Part shown: one piece after another, positions 38,003-49,100 of the stretch | Numbering within the stretch: the stretch's first letter is position 1 | Layout: each line of letters begins with the position of its first letter | NCBI GenBank assembly: GCA_030248215.1 | Contig: JASANG010000546.1 | Location: 124,001-188,000 of the forward strand | Direction of reading: 5' to 3' | From: Enoplolaimus lenunculus | Lineage: Eukaryota; Nematoda; Enoplea; Enoplida; Thoracostomopsidae | Length of the DNA: 64,000 bases | The notes under the pieces: model-generated | The model's input: only the letters and a program-made list of their open reading frames with translations | What the model was told of the DNA's origin: nothing | Databases searched by the model: none | Program-made: the position numbers and the translations under genes

Positions 38003-39514
38003 AAACCTGCGGCTGTTTGCACAGCTACCAAGGGCGGCCCCTACGGCGATGGGCAACCTGACACGCAAGTGTTGGGTTGGGGATTATCCCCCGTGGATCA
38101 TTGCAAACTTGGTCAATGTTACTTTAGACTGATAACTGTACATTAGCCGTATGCTTAAGCCTAATTTGAAGCAAAACCTAATGTAAAATCCGAGTTTACT
38201 ATAAAGCAGTGTAATATGAAAAGGGGATGCAGCTAAAAGTAACATGAATCAAATTTTAGGACTTTGAATATTTAATTACCCTAGCTGGATACCTTGTCTG
38301 AAGTTATGTATAATAAATCTGAGGCTTAGTATTTTATAGAATTCGGTTTTTAAACAAGTACAGATAAATAAATAATTTTGATCAATCCAAGGAAAGCTGT
38401 ATATGATTAATTTGTTGAAATTATAATTTTATTATTTAAAAACCACAAGGTGTATTAAATTTTAACAGGCACAACCTAACAAGTAAAATGACCGCAATTA
38501 CGATTCTTTTCAAATTTAACTAGTTGATTTTTAAGTATAGAAAAAAACTGGCTATATACAGCTTTTAGTAGGATTGATTAAAATCATAAGGTTTTACGTA
38601 CGTAATATGTCTGTGTATACATACTATACTGAGAAGCTAAAGCCTAAGCTACCCCAGCTTAATCATAAATTGTCTTAAAAATTTTGAATGCCTACGGTTG
38701 CTTGTTTGGGTGCCAATGACATCAAGCATCTTTACCGTGGGTTAGGTGGATCGAACGTATCACCCCTAACACGACACGGCAGGGTAGGCTTAAAATGTCA
38801 GTGGTTTGGTCAACAAGCAAAATACCCAGGGAGGGGACACTCATGTGTGAGCCTAACGCAAACGGCCGACCACGAAGGGATTTGGCACCCCGCCCGGTAA
38901 CTGACGATGTCGATCATCACCAACATCGACAGGGGCAGCCTGCATGTGGCGAAGTTACCAGGCGTGCATGGCTCGTATAAAGCTGAAAAATACGTAATAA
39001 AATAATGCGTAATACGTAGTTTTTTATTTTAGCTCTTTTCATTTCAAATACATAATCGATCAGATGTGTGCTGCTGGAAATGGACCGATCTCACAAATTA
39101 AACTAAAACTGTGTATTAAACTAACTGACTAAGAGGCTCTGTTTGACATATAGCCAGAGTGCCACCGGGATTCCGATTCCGATTAGAATTCAAATTCAAA
39201 ACTAGTTCCGATTCCGGTATAAATTAGCTCATCAAATTACGATATAATCCAGTTTTACAAAAATACAGTCTTACTTAGAACACACGTATAGTAAAAAATT
39301 TTGACCTTAATTTTTCGTAGTTTTATATAGCAGCAATTTAATATATTTTATATATTATATATGTGCATATGCATACATACGGGACTATAATATGTATAAA
39401 TATATTTTTGCAGTCACACTGTACAATACCCACATTCAATACAACTACACAACATTACTCTACATCTCGCGCACTGTATATACCGGGGATATACCCCCGT
39501 TGACCATCGCAAGC

Positions 39515-39650
39515 CCTTTCGGTCTCCCTCTTCTCTCCCTTCGAGGAGGGGGAGAGTAGAACAGCCCAAATCCCCCTCCTCCTTTTCCACTGCGCAAATT
39601 CCCCATTCCTCCTTCCTCCTCCACCACCGCTTTAAGGAGAAGGAGGGGGT
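39515..39650. repeat. Pyrimidine-rich/purine-rich inverted stretches
   Basis: CTCTTCTCTCCC pairs with GGGGGAGAG a few bases later, and CCCCCTCCTCCTTTT pairs with AAGGAGAAGGAGGGGG about 80 bp on. These are potential hairpins of near-pure purine/pyrimidine strands. Confidence 0.6.
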
Positions 39651-39674
39651 AAAACCGGCCTTTTTACACTACTA

Positions 39675-40254
39675 TGCATGATACTGAAGCGAAAAAATTT
39701 TCAGTGTCCATCACACTACCCCCTTAAAAGTTATTTGGTGTACGCATGTTATTGTGGAAGTTGCATCAGCCTCGCCAACATTCAAAAAATGAACCGATAA
39801 ATGGCAGAAACCATCATTTTTCAGTGACAAACCAGATGACAGATATGTCGGCTTGTTACTTTTAGGGAAGTCCCTTTTTCTCGCACGACTGCAAGAGTAT
39901 TGAGCTGGTATTACGGTGGTCTGGGGTGGTTGTTTAGCAATAAAACAGTTGGCAGCGGAACCACCGCCTGCTGTGCCATGGACGTCATCCATGATACTGA
40001 AGCGAAAAAATTTTCAGTGTCCATCACACTACCCCCTCAAAAGTTATTTGGTGTACGCATGTTATTGTGGAAGTTGCATCAGACATGTCGAACGGAACAC
40101 GGGGGCATCGCAGCCATAGCTCGCCAATATTCAAAACGTGAACCGATGAATGGCAAAAACCATCATTTTCCAGTGACAAACCGGATGACAGATATGTCGG
40201 CTCGTTACTTTAAGGGAAGTCCCTTTTTCTCGCACGACTGCAAGAGTAAAACGC
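39675..40254. repeat. Tandem duplication of about 230-260 bp
   Basis: Copy 1 (39675-39895) and copy 2 (39989-40254) start CATGATACTGAAGCGAAAAA and end CTCGCACGACTGCAAGAGTA. Copy 1 lacks about 37 bp present in copy 2 (near 40083-40120). The 90-bp spacer contains GTCTGGGGTGGTTGTTTAGC. Copy 2 with the spacer is open for 120 codons on the plus strand, but the frame is not kept in copy 1. Confidence 0.65.
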
Positions 40255-40541
40255 GATTTTAGACTATTTTGCGTGGTTATGCTAACACTTACACTTAGGA
40301 ACACCTAACAGTAGGGCTGGATTCAAAAGACATCTGAATTATAGATGGGCACCGGATATCCGGATATGAAAAATATCCGGATATGTATCCGAAATGAAAC
40401 GTGTATCCGGATATCCGATATGCTTTCGTCTAAAAATTTGTTTGCAATAATTTGCATGGTTTCACCACCAAAGTAGCTGGAGCTGATGAAAAAATTCTGT
40501 ATCCAAACCTCAGTCAGAATATTAAACCACATTCTTGCACG

Positions 40542-40735
40542 CTTTAAAGTTTTGAACTCACCTTTATTTGGTTCTGGAGTCATTTATGTGCTACAATTAG
40601 GAATAATTGATATTTATGGACTCTAATTAGGGTTTAGGGACTCTATGCGCTTACGGACTCTTATTAGGGATACGGACTCCTATTGATTGGGACTCAAAAT
40701 GGGTACCCCTCTTATTCGGGTCAATACAGTGCTGG
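40542..40735. repeat. 190-bp GGACTC repeat, copy 2
   Basis: It runs from CTTTAAAGTTTTGAACTCAC to ATTCGGGTCAATACAGT and is collinear with the copy at 21168. It is nested inside the hAT-like element at 40340-42102. Confidence 0.6.
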
Positions 40736-40780
40736 CATAATAAATACCGATTTTTAGAATTGTATCTTTTATGCTCATAT

Positions 40781-41896
40781 CGGCCCATGTACTGAAGAGG
40801 TCCCTACCAAAATCCGCGGATATTACCCGGGAAATTGGGATTTTGGGCGCAGCGTTTTTCGCTCGGGATTTTGGGAAATTGGGATATTACCCGGAAATTT
40901 GCGGTTTTGGGCGCAGCCTTTTTGGCTCGGCACATTGGGAAATTGGGATTTTGGGAAATTGGGATTTTGAGAAATTGGGATTTTGGCGCAGGGTTTTTCT
41001 CTCGGGATTTTGGGCGCAGTGTTTTTCGATCGGGATTTTGGGAAATTGGGACTTTCGGCGCAGCGTTTTTCGCTCGGGAGTTTGAGATTTTGGGCGCAGC
41101 GTTTTGCGGTCGGGATTTTGGGAAAAAAATTCGGTAACCCCCACTTAATGGGTCGGGTGAAATTGTTCGTTTGTACTATTTAACACATGTTTGCCGTATA
41201 AATTTTATTTTACGTTGTTCATATTTAAATGATATGTTGAGTTTTCCCGTTGAAAAATTAGGTTACCCTTAAATCCCGTCAAAGCACCTTTGCGGAATGC
41301 ACTATTTGTGGTATAATTTAAAGAATACACAATAAACTGTGTTTAATATAATTTCAATATAGACGTAAAATGGCCTAGTGGTGGGTTGGATGGGCACAAC
41401 ACCTTTGAGAACACAATAAAAAGCAACTTCCGGAGATAAAACCTTCCATCCTCCACATAAACTTTTTAATTACGTTCTCACTGGGTCTGCCGCCCCCCTG
41501 AACCCCCGCGCTAAGCGGTTCTCACACTTAAGCTACACAGACACAATCAAAAGATTTTGCTCAAACAGCGAATTGCTTTGCGCGGGGGTTTGGGGGTCGA
41601 CAGCCCCTTGAAAACGCAATAAAAGAAAAGGATTTTTATGTGAGCAAGTATCTCAGGTGCGGGAGAATAAAATGTGCCACTTTGGTTACAAAGGGGCAAA
41701 CTCTTCTTGCATCCGTCTGTCTATGGTTCCGTCAAGCCTAATTTGGATTTCACAAGGAAAATTGGCAAATGACCCGTGACACTGGTAGTTTGGAAAGTTG
41801 GGATATTACCCGGGAAATTGGGATATTGCCGTGGAAATTAGGATTTTGGGATATTTACCCGTGAAATTGGGAGGGACCTGTTCTCTACATGGGCCG
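40781..41896. mobile_element. GGCCCATGTA-family element with minisatellite core
   Basis: It begins CGGCCCATGTACTGAAGAGG and ends with the inverted partner (..CCTGTTCTCTACATGGGCCG), an imperfect 25-bp terminal inverted repeat. TCATAT flanks both ends (40775-40780, 41897-41902). The core has a minisatellite (40830-41130) with a GAAATTGGGATTTTGGGCGC-type unit that returns near 41800-41870, and a strong hairpin at 41486-41604. Confidence 0.7.
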
Positions 41897-43100
41897 TCAT
41901 ATAAATTTGGTTGAGGGTCAGGGTACTTCCTTTAGAGCAACAAATTAAAACAAGTGCTTAAGAAACGAAAATTGAGGTTCGGAAACTCAAAAACACAAAA
42001 TCGAGGTTTGGATATCAGAAATAGAAAATTTCATTTCGGATATCCGGATAAATATCCGGCAAGAATTGCCGGATATGAAAAAATATCCGACGCCAATCAC
42101 TAATCTGAATGTTCGGATTACTTGAATGGTCAACGCAAATTAAAAAAATGTCGCAGGTAAGATGACGCAATAAAGCTGCTTAAACGTCCTCAATTCGGAC
42201 GGTTTAAGCTACAGCCTAACCCATGAGCCCAGTCCAAGAATTTACAACTGTCTTGGAACCAAAAAGCCCTTGGTTTATGATATTTTTCAGATGCTAAATT
42301 TATCGTTCTGAATCTTTCCGATTGAACCATAGAAACGTTAAGACCGCAATCTTTGAAAAGAGTATCCAAACTTAAAATTTGAATGAATTACGTCAAGTAC
42401 ATGTTGAGAAGTTTTGAAACCTTGGCACAACAGACCATACTAAAATGCACTCAATATCAAAAAGAAAAGAGTACTGTAATGTTTATTTACAAGATCATCC
42501 ATATAAAACGCACTCCATACACAGAAGTCAAATATAGCAAGTTATACAAACAAGGAATTTTTTTGCAAAAAAAGTCGCAGCAGTCACTCAACCTAATGCC
42601 ACAATAACTAATTTTTAGCTGAACTTTTCATGATTTCCGAAATTCATTTAAGTTATAAAAATAAACGGGCCAACATAATATGGTTCCATAAATAATAAAT
42701 CTTTTAGTGTTGTGTTAGAAGGGGTGAACTTGAAAGTGGAGAAAAAGAAATTGATACAACTACACTACACACGCCTACAGCAACCATTACGATGCAAAAG
42801 TTCAAGATTAACAAGCTTTCCAAAAACAATCGAAATAAAATGACACACAAACACTGCCAGCGCTATTGCATGGTAACTTAAGTATACTAGACCAGCAGTC
42901 AATAATCTCTACCATGTCGATAACTTTAATTCCGATTTTATATACGATACTTTCCCATCCAAAATGTCTGTATTATTAGCGCAAATAATTATTTACTTTA
43001 AAAGTTAAAAAGTAAACCTTCTCTGATAACTATCTTATTTTGAACGAGATCAGCGTAAAAGCATGATGCTATCGCATAAGTGATTGTTTTACAGATATTC

Positions 43101-43106
43101 TTTAAT
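43101..43106 (-). terminator. Candidate poly(A) signal of the beta-catenin gene
   Basis: The minus strand reads ATTAAA, a common variant poly(A) hexamer, 78 nt past the TAA of exon 13. This supports exon 13 as a genuine terminal exon. No AATAAA lies nearer. Confidence 0.4.
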
Positions 43107-43183
43107 GCCGCAGTTTAGCTCTGAATTGCTATAATGCTATAATTTCACCTTCAGACCGTCTGTCACTATAAAGCGCTAATATT

Positions 43184-46100
43184 TTAACAGTCTTGCATAG
43201 CAATTGGAATCAATTGACGAACAAGTGCGCCGACTTCGGGATCATCAGAAATATTTCGAACAACGATACGAATTGACTGAACCATTTTGCTTAGATTAAT
43301 GACTTGCGGACCGCGGTATACTTGGATATTCTGAAAATATGCGAAAGTGTTGTATTAGCAATAAATATCTATCTACAAAACACTAGGATTACTCATTAAA
43401 CATTTGAGCTTTTTACAATGTAGTTCTCTCCATACAAAATTGGCTAACTACCGAGCCAAAGTATGGATGCTCAAAACTTATGTTCGCGCTTCGGTTCATG
43501 TCGTTCTACATAGCTATAAGTGACGAGTATTCAATCTTCACATAAATTGCAGTGTGACAGGGCGCTTTTTACCATAGCACAAAACGTAGAAGTCAGACAA
43601 GCAAACTTAACACCATTCGATCCAACTATTCAAACAATGCAGATACCAGATGTCAATCTAATATAGCTACTAACAGAACCACACTCCGAAAACACACAAA
43701 AAAACTGCAAACTACCGACATATGCAATATAACTACGCCGTTGAAATAATGACACATATTCTCAAATACGTATACCATCTATCATCCCATGGCGATAAGT
43801 TTTCAAACGGGCAAACAAACTTTTACAACTGTAGATCTCCAAATTGCCATACAAGTCAGTAGGACAAATGAAATGCGATGTTAAAAAACTACAAGGCCAA
43901 TCACCAACTGGTGATAAATGTGAAACATTCGAGGATACATTCAAAATGTCACAGCAAAACAGTTCAATAATGAGCGTGAAAACATTAAACACATTCATAA
44001 TCTGCTACTGAAATATTTTAGCACAGTACATCCGAGCCGTTCCCAATAAAGTTATGAAGACGACTTGACTTTGTCGTGCAAAACATCTGCTGTAGTGATC
44101 TTTTTGCTTAAATAAATAGCGACTCTTAGATTTTATATGCTTTTGTGTCTAACCTGCTGCATATCCGAACACAAGCGTTCGCACAGCAATTTGACTCGAT
44201 TTAGCGCCGATTGATCCCGCCATGGTGTTCGGTTGGAGTTGAATGACAAGTTTTGCAGTAGCTGTAAAGTGTCTTTCCGCAAGCCCCAATGGCGATCATC
44301 GACGGTCAGCGACGCTGGGTCTTCCGGTAATAAAGAGAACAACAACGGCAAACGATTCTAAAAGCACAAAAAAAACTAATAATTTCACCACCGCATATGT
44401 AGATATAGCGGGATATTTAAGTGAATATTTTGATAAAAGGTAAAATTTAAGGAGCTACGCTGATTTAGTGTTACTTGGTATCAGGGAGGTTCGGAATCGG
44501 ATTCGGTTGTGGAAGAACCGAATCCAACAAAGTTCGGCAACATGTTTTTCATTTTTAAGCAATAAAATTTTTTAAATACCTTGCTATAAAAATCAATATT
44601 TTTTAAGGGATCTGCCGATAATCGGCATTTGCCGATACTTTTTGCACATAACAGTCGGTTGGAATGCTATCAATTTCATTTCTGGGCGGACAATAGTGTG
44701 TCTGCTCAGGAAAATTGTTCTCTCTTGCGTTTGTGTTTGAAAAAATAATTGAAATTAACCGTTGTCATGAAATTATAATCGTTTATGATGGTTGGGGTTT
44801 AAGCCTTCATATAATAACGTAATGTAGTATTCTATCTGCTTATTAAGCATGGTGTACTAAAGTTGGATTCGGCATCGGCAAAATTTTAAAATAAGAATCG
44901 GCATCGGCAAAAAATTTTGGTATCGGCACATCTCTAATATTTTTATTTCATTTGAGAAATCTCAGAACTAACGTCGGGACGAAATATATTAACGTATTAA
45001 AAGTTACACGGTTGGCATTGCGTTGATATTTTGAAACAAATTATACATATATCTGAAATTTGCAACATTCAGGATTTGGATTCAGATTCGGCAAATTAGC
45101 ACTGGATTCGGATTCGGTCAAATCTTGGATTCGGTACCACCCTGCTTGGTATAATTTTATTTTTACAAAAAGTTTCGTCTTAAGTAGGTTTCTTGCTGCT
45201 CCAGCCACTCATCAATGCACACCTAAAACCCGTGCAGCATCAGCATGGTTTTCGTAAATGCCTTTTCACCACCACGGACCTGCACACAGTCAGCACCAAA
45301 GTAACGGATGGCCTCAATCAAGCAAAGCCGTCTCATCGGACTGTCCTGGTTGCCATTGATTTGTCAAAGGCCTTCGACATTGTCTGTCATGACCAACTTC
45401 TGCAAGATATTTTCGATTCAACGCTTCCTGACTTCGTCGAAAGATGGTTCTTCAGCTACCTGTGTGGTCGGAGATCGTTCTGCGAGTTTCGCAACGCCAA
45501 GTCCAAGGGAAGGAAGCTCACACAAGGTGTACCCCAAGGAGGGGTACTGTCACCTGCGTTGTTCAACCATTACATCTCAAAGCTACCTGCCCCACCACCC
45601 GACATTTCGATCGTAAGCTACGCTGATGGTTGCGCCTTACTGGTTACTGGTCCCAAAATTCCAGAGCTTTGCCAAAAATTGAATACCTATCTCTAGCAAC
45701 TGAATGACTTCCTCGAATCACGCAACCTACAGCTATCTGCAGAAAAATCCACTGCAACGCTCTTCACTACGTGGTCAGCCGAGGTCAACCATGTGCTCAA
45801 CATCTCCATCAATGGTCGTCGGATCCCTAGCGTGAACAGCCCGAAAATACTTGGAGCAGTCTTCTATTCGATGCTAACCTTCAAGGACCATGCGTCGCAC
45901 ATCCGACAGAAACTACAAGCACACAACTATGTACTTAAATGCATATCCGGCAGTACATGGGATCAACACAAGGAGATCCTGGTCACCACTTTCAAGGCAA
46001 TCGGTCGTTCTGTTCTCAATTATGCAGCACAAATTTGGGCAACACAATTAAAGGATAGCCACTGGTCCCGTTAGCAGGCATGTTAAAACGCAGCATTACG

Positions 46101-49100
46101 CGCAAGCACTGGGTGCCTGCTAATGTCAAGCCAGGATCGCATCCACCAAGAATGTGAAGTACTTCCTGTGAAACCACACAACCTCATGGTATCACGACAA
46201 TACCTGCTAAGCTGCTTCAAACCTGAACACCCCTGCCACAACATCGTGACCCGGGATAAACCAGCACGCAACATTCGACTAGATGTGACATCTCTACAAG
46301 AAGACATCAACGGCTTGATTCCAGTTGGAGTGACTCTAGATGCGCAAGCCTACAGACGTGGTTTACAAGTTCTACATCGCACCGCAGTTGCAGAGGCCAT
46401 GGCTGGATACAAACCGAACGTGATTTTCGGTGGCTATCCGCCCCCCATCAGCGCTACAGAAACAACACTATCCAGGAACAGCAGATCAGTGCTCGCCCAG
46501 CTACGATCAGGCTGGAGCCGAGTAACCAACCACTACCTAGCGCGAATCAACCCGGACATTCTGGATAGCTGCCCGGACTGAACGAAACCCCGCATAATGT
46601 TTTCCACATATTCAGATGTCCAGGAAGACCAACAACGCTTACAGTGATGGACCTCAGGAACCGGCCGGTCGGGGTTGCTAATCACTTGGGCCTTGAGACG
46701 AACGATGATGGACGCCTCTGATGCTACAATAACATACACATTTTGCCATCATTTCGGAAAAAAGTCGCGAAATAATGTTATATTATCATACGTATAGTAA
46801 CAGTTTAATATACAACGATGTCATACTTTTCAGCGACAAATATCACTCAATGTAGAACATCTAAGCCAAAGCCGGACATAAAGTTGTATTCTGGTAACAC
46901 AGAGAAGATGGTCTCATTTCAGCATCCTGGTTCTATGTCAAGTCCTATATTGGTCCAAAAACTAAGCAATAACAAACAACATTATAATATCAATAATATA
47001 ATACAACACAGTATCTCATCAAAGATTTTGGTCTTATACGTAATGAGGAATTGTCTACAAGACAAGAGTACCCATTCTCTATTAGATGCACTTATAAACA
47101 ACGGTCTTAAAACTAACCAACCTCAAAATTAACAATTCGGTCACGGGTGTCGGAACAATGTACGAAATTATCCGCAGTCAAGTGCACTAATGTAGACACA
47201 GCCGACTCCAAAATACCAGTAGAGCGATCGTTTTTGGCACGCTCGATTGTATCCAATAAAATATGTAAGCCGTTGCATTCACACACTTTAGTCTAAAATA
47301 ACAATATTAATCATAATAACAAGGAATTTGCCTGAAAGTCAAACATACGGTCACCGCGTGTCAAACAGAGCAATGAAAAAAACTTGAATTGAGTTTTTTT
47401 CGAAACATCAAATGCAAGTAAAATTTAATGCACATGCAGAAGTGAAACATGTATTTATCTACATCTTGCAAGCCGGCGTTTAGTTAAAATTGAACAAATT
47501 TCGTTGCTGGTCAAAAATCGTTTTGTGTTAATATCATAAGGACACGGTAGTGTCTCTTATAATATGTTTTACCCAAAATTTTTGATTCTAAAAATCGTTC
47601 ATATTTTCATGCAGCTAGTTTAGATATGTATAATTTATCGCATGTAGCAACATCATACTATAAGCTTACTACATACAATGACAGGTTCCATTCAAATTCT
47701 GTAGTAGCAAACTAGGCGAAAATTTGCTCTAATTTTTGTGCAAATTTTCTTCGTATTTTGACTCAGATAAACGGCGTCGAAGTAAACTATAAAACTACGC
47801 AGCCCCGGTACATAGAGCCAACAATTATTTTTTCAGCATTGCCTAGTGTGTTGGCTTAGCGTATTGTTATGCAACAGTTGATGCTACATTATCTGGTTTT
47901 TCGCATATTGTGCGTTGACTTTTTTAAAATCTGTAAAGAAAATTGTTTTAAAAACAGGAATATACATAGCTAGGTAGAGCAAACTATCATGAATGCGGAT
48001 GGATTAAAATAATAATTGGTGGGGTTGGTGCATCGGTTATGAGTGACTTAATAATCTTGGTAAGTTAGTGGTTATGAGTGACTTAATAATCTTGGTAAGT
48101 TAGTATCAATTCAATTTTGTTTGTTGTTCGATCTTTTCAGTATCTATACCCGTATCAGAACAAAGTTACTTTTGTAAAGTTGTGAAACAAGTTGTTAAAG
48201 TGCCCCTAACCGGGCCATAGAAAAAGATATGTTTTGAAAATATATTTGATGTGTAACGTGTAAAGTTTAGAAACAAGGGACTCGAACAAATTTTTAAAGT
48301 TAAATTCATGTACTACCTTTTTTCACAAAAATCGGGCTTATTTTCCAGGACAGCATATTTCAGATTGCCAAAAAAGTTTTGGCGGTCACAAGCAAGCTCT
48401 GATGTGTCACACAGAAACATATTCACAGCTTTGTTTGATAGTTTCGCAATTTTCTGAATTACAAGTTATCGCAAAAAAATGACTCATGGGGATAGACGCT
48501 TTGAACATGCGATGTGGAGATGCGATTTTAATCTTATTCAAGCACCATGAAACAAATGTTTACCTATTTACTACTACTGGCACAAATAAGTGCCATTATT
48601 CACGGCACAAATTTCTAACCCTGTGTGGATTTTATACAAAAATGATAATTTACAAACATAGATGGCAGTATGAAGCTTTATAACCAACTTTAGTTTTATC
48701 GAAATCTTAACCTTTGTTTTTGAGTGGCCCATTGTTCATAGCACAGTATAATGCGACGTCAGCCTTCGTCTCCGGCATAAAATCGACCTCTCCGACTAAG
48801 GCAAATTTTGGTTCAACTCTGACTCCGGTATTTTAACCTACGGTTGCTTCCTGGTTCATGCTGTAAACGAATGCTAAATTACGCAAAATTATAAACGAAT
48901 ATATAAAGTTTCAGAAAATATTGCACTTTGCCAGTACAATTCAGGTACGCAGACTTCACAAGGGTTCTTCAAAATTTTATCATGAAATAAAGCGATTACA
49001 TTGTCAAATTTCTTTTTAACCGAAGGAAAACATCAAATATAATACTGTTTGATTTATGGCCGCCCAAAGCTGTGAATATGTTTCTGTGTGGCACATCACA

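Larger units (their letters stand above)
40340..42102. mobile_element. hAT-like element, GATGGGCA family, carrying nested elements
   Basis: It begins TATAGATGGGCACCGGATAT and ends ATATCCGACGCCAATCACTA, bounded by a perfect 8-bp duplication, ATCTGAAT (40332-40339 and 42103-42110). Subterminal GGATATCCGGATA repeats mark both ends. The interior is almost wholly other repeats: the 190-bp GGACTC repeat (40542-40735) and the GGCCCATGTA element (40781-41896). Confidence 0.75.
32666..43183. other. 10.5-kb repeat-filled spacer without a recognisable gene
   Basis: The contents are the palindromic CTTCAGT minisatellites, an L1/Tx1-like remnant, the duplicated 320-bp unit, an A/G tract, a tandem duplication and a nested hAT-like element. 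Short open stretches at 38688-38980 show no domain I know. If the beta-catenin gene had further 3' exons they would lie here, but none was found. Confidence 0.5.

Noticed and set aside
38688-38980. Two overlapping GC-rich open stretches as a possible gene
   Set aside because: No domain, splice pattern or codon signal was recognised. They overlap in different frames, so at most an old repeat fragment.
40771-41183. Overlapping open stretches on both strands rich in GILGNWDF or KSQTPERKTLR
   Set aside because: They are six-frame readings of the GGGATTTTGGGCGC minisatellite and not genes.
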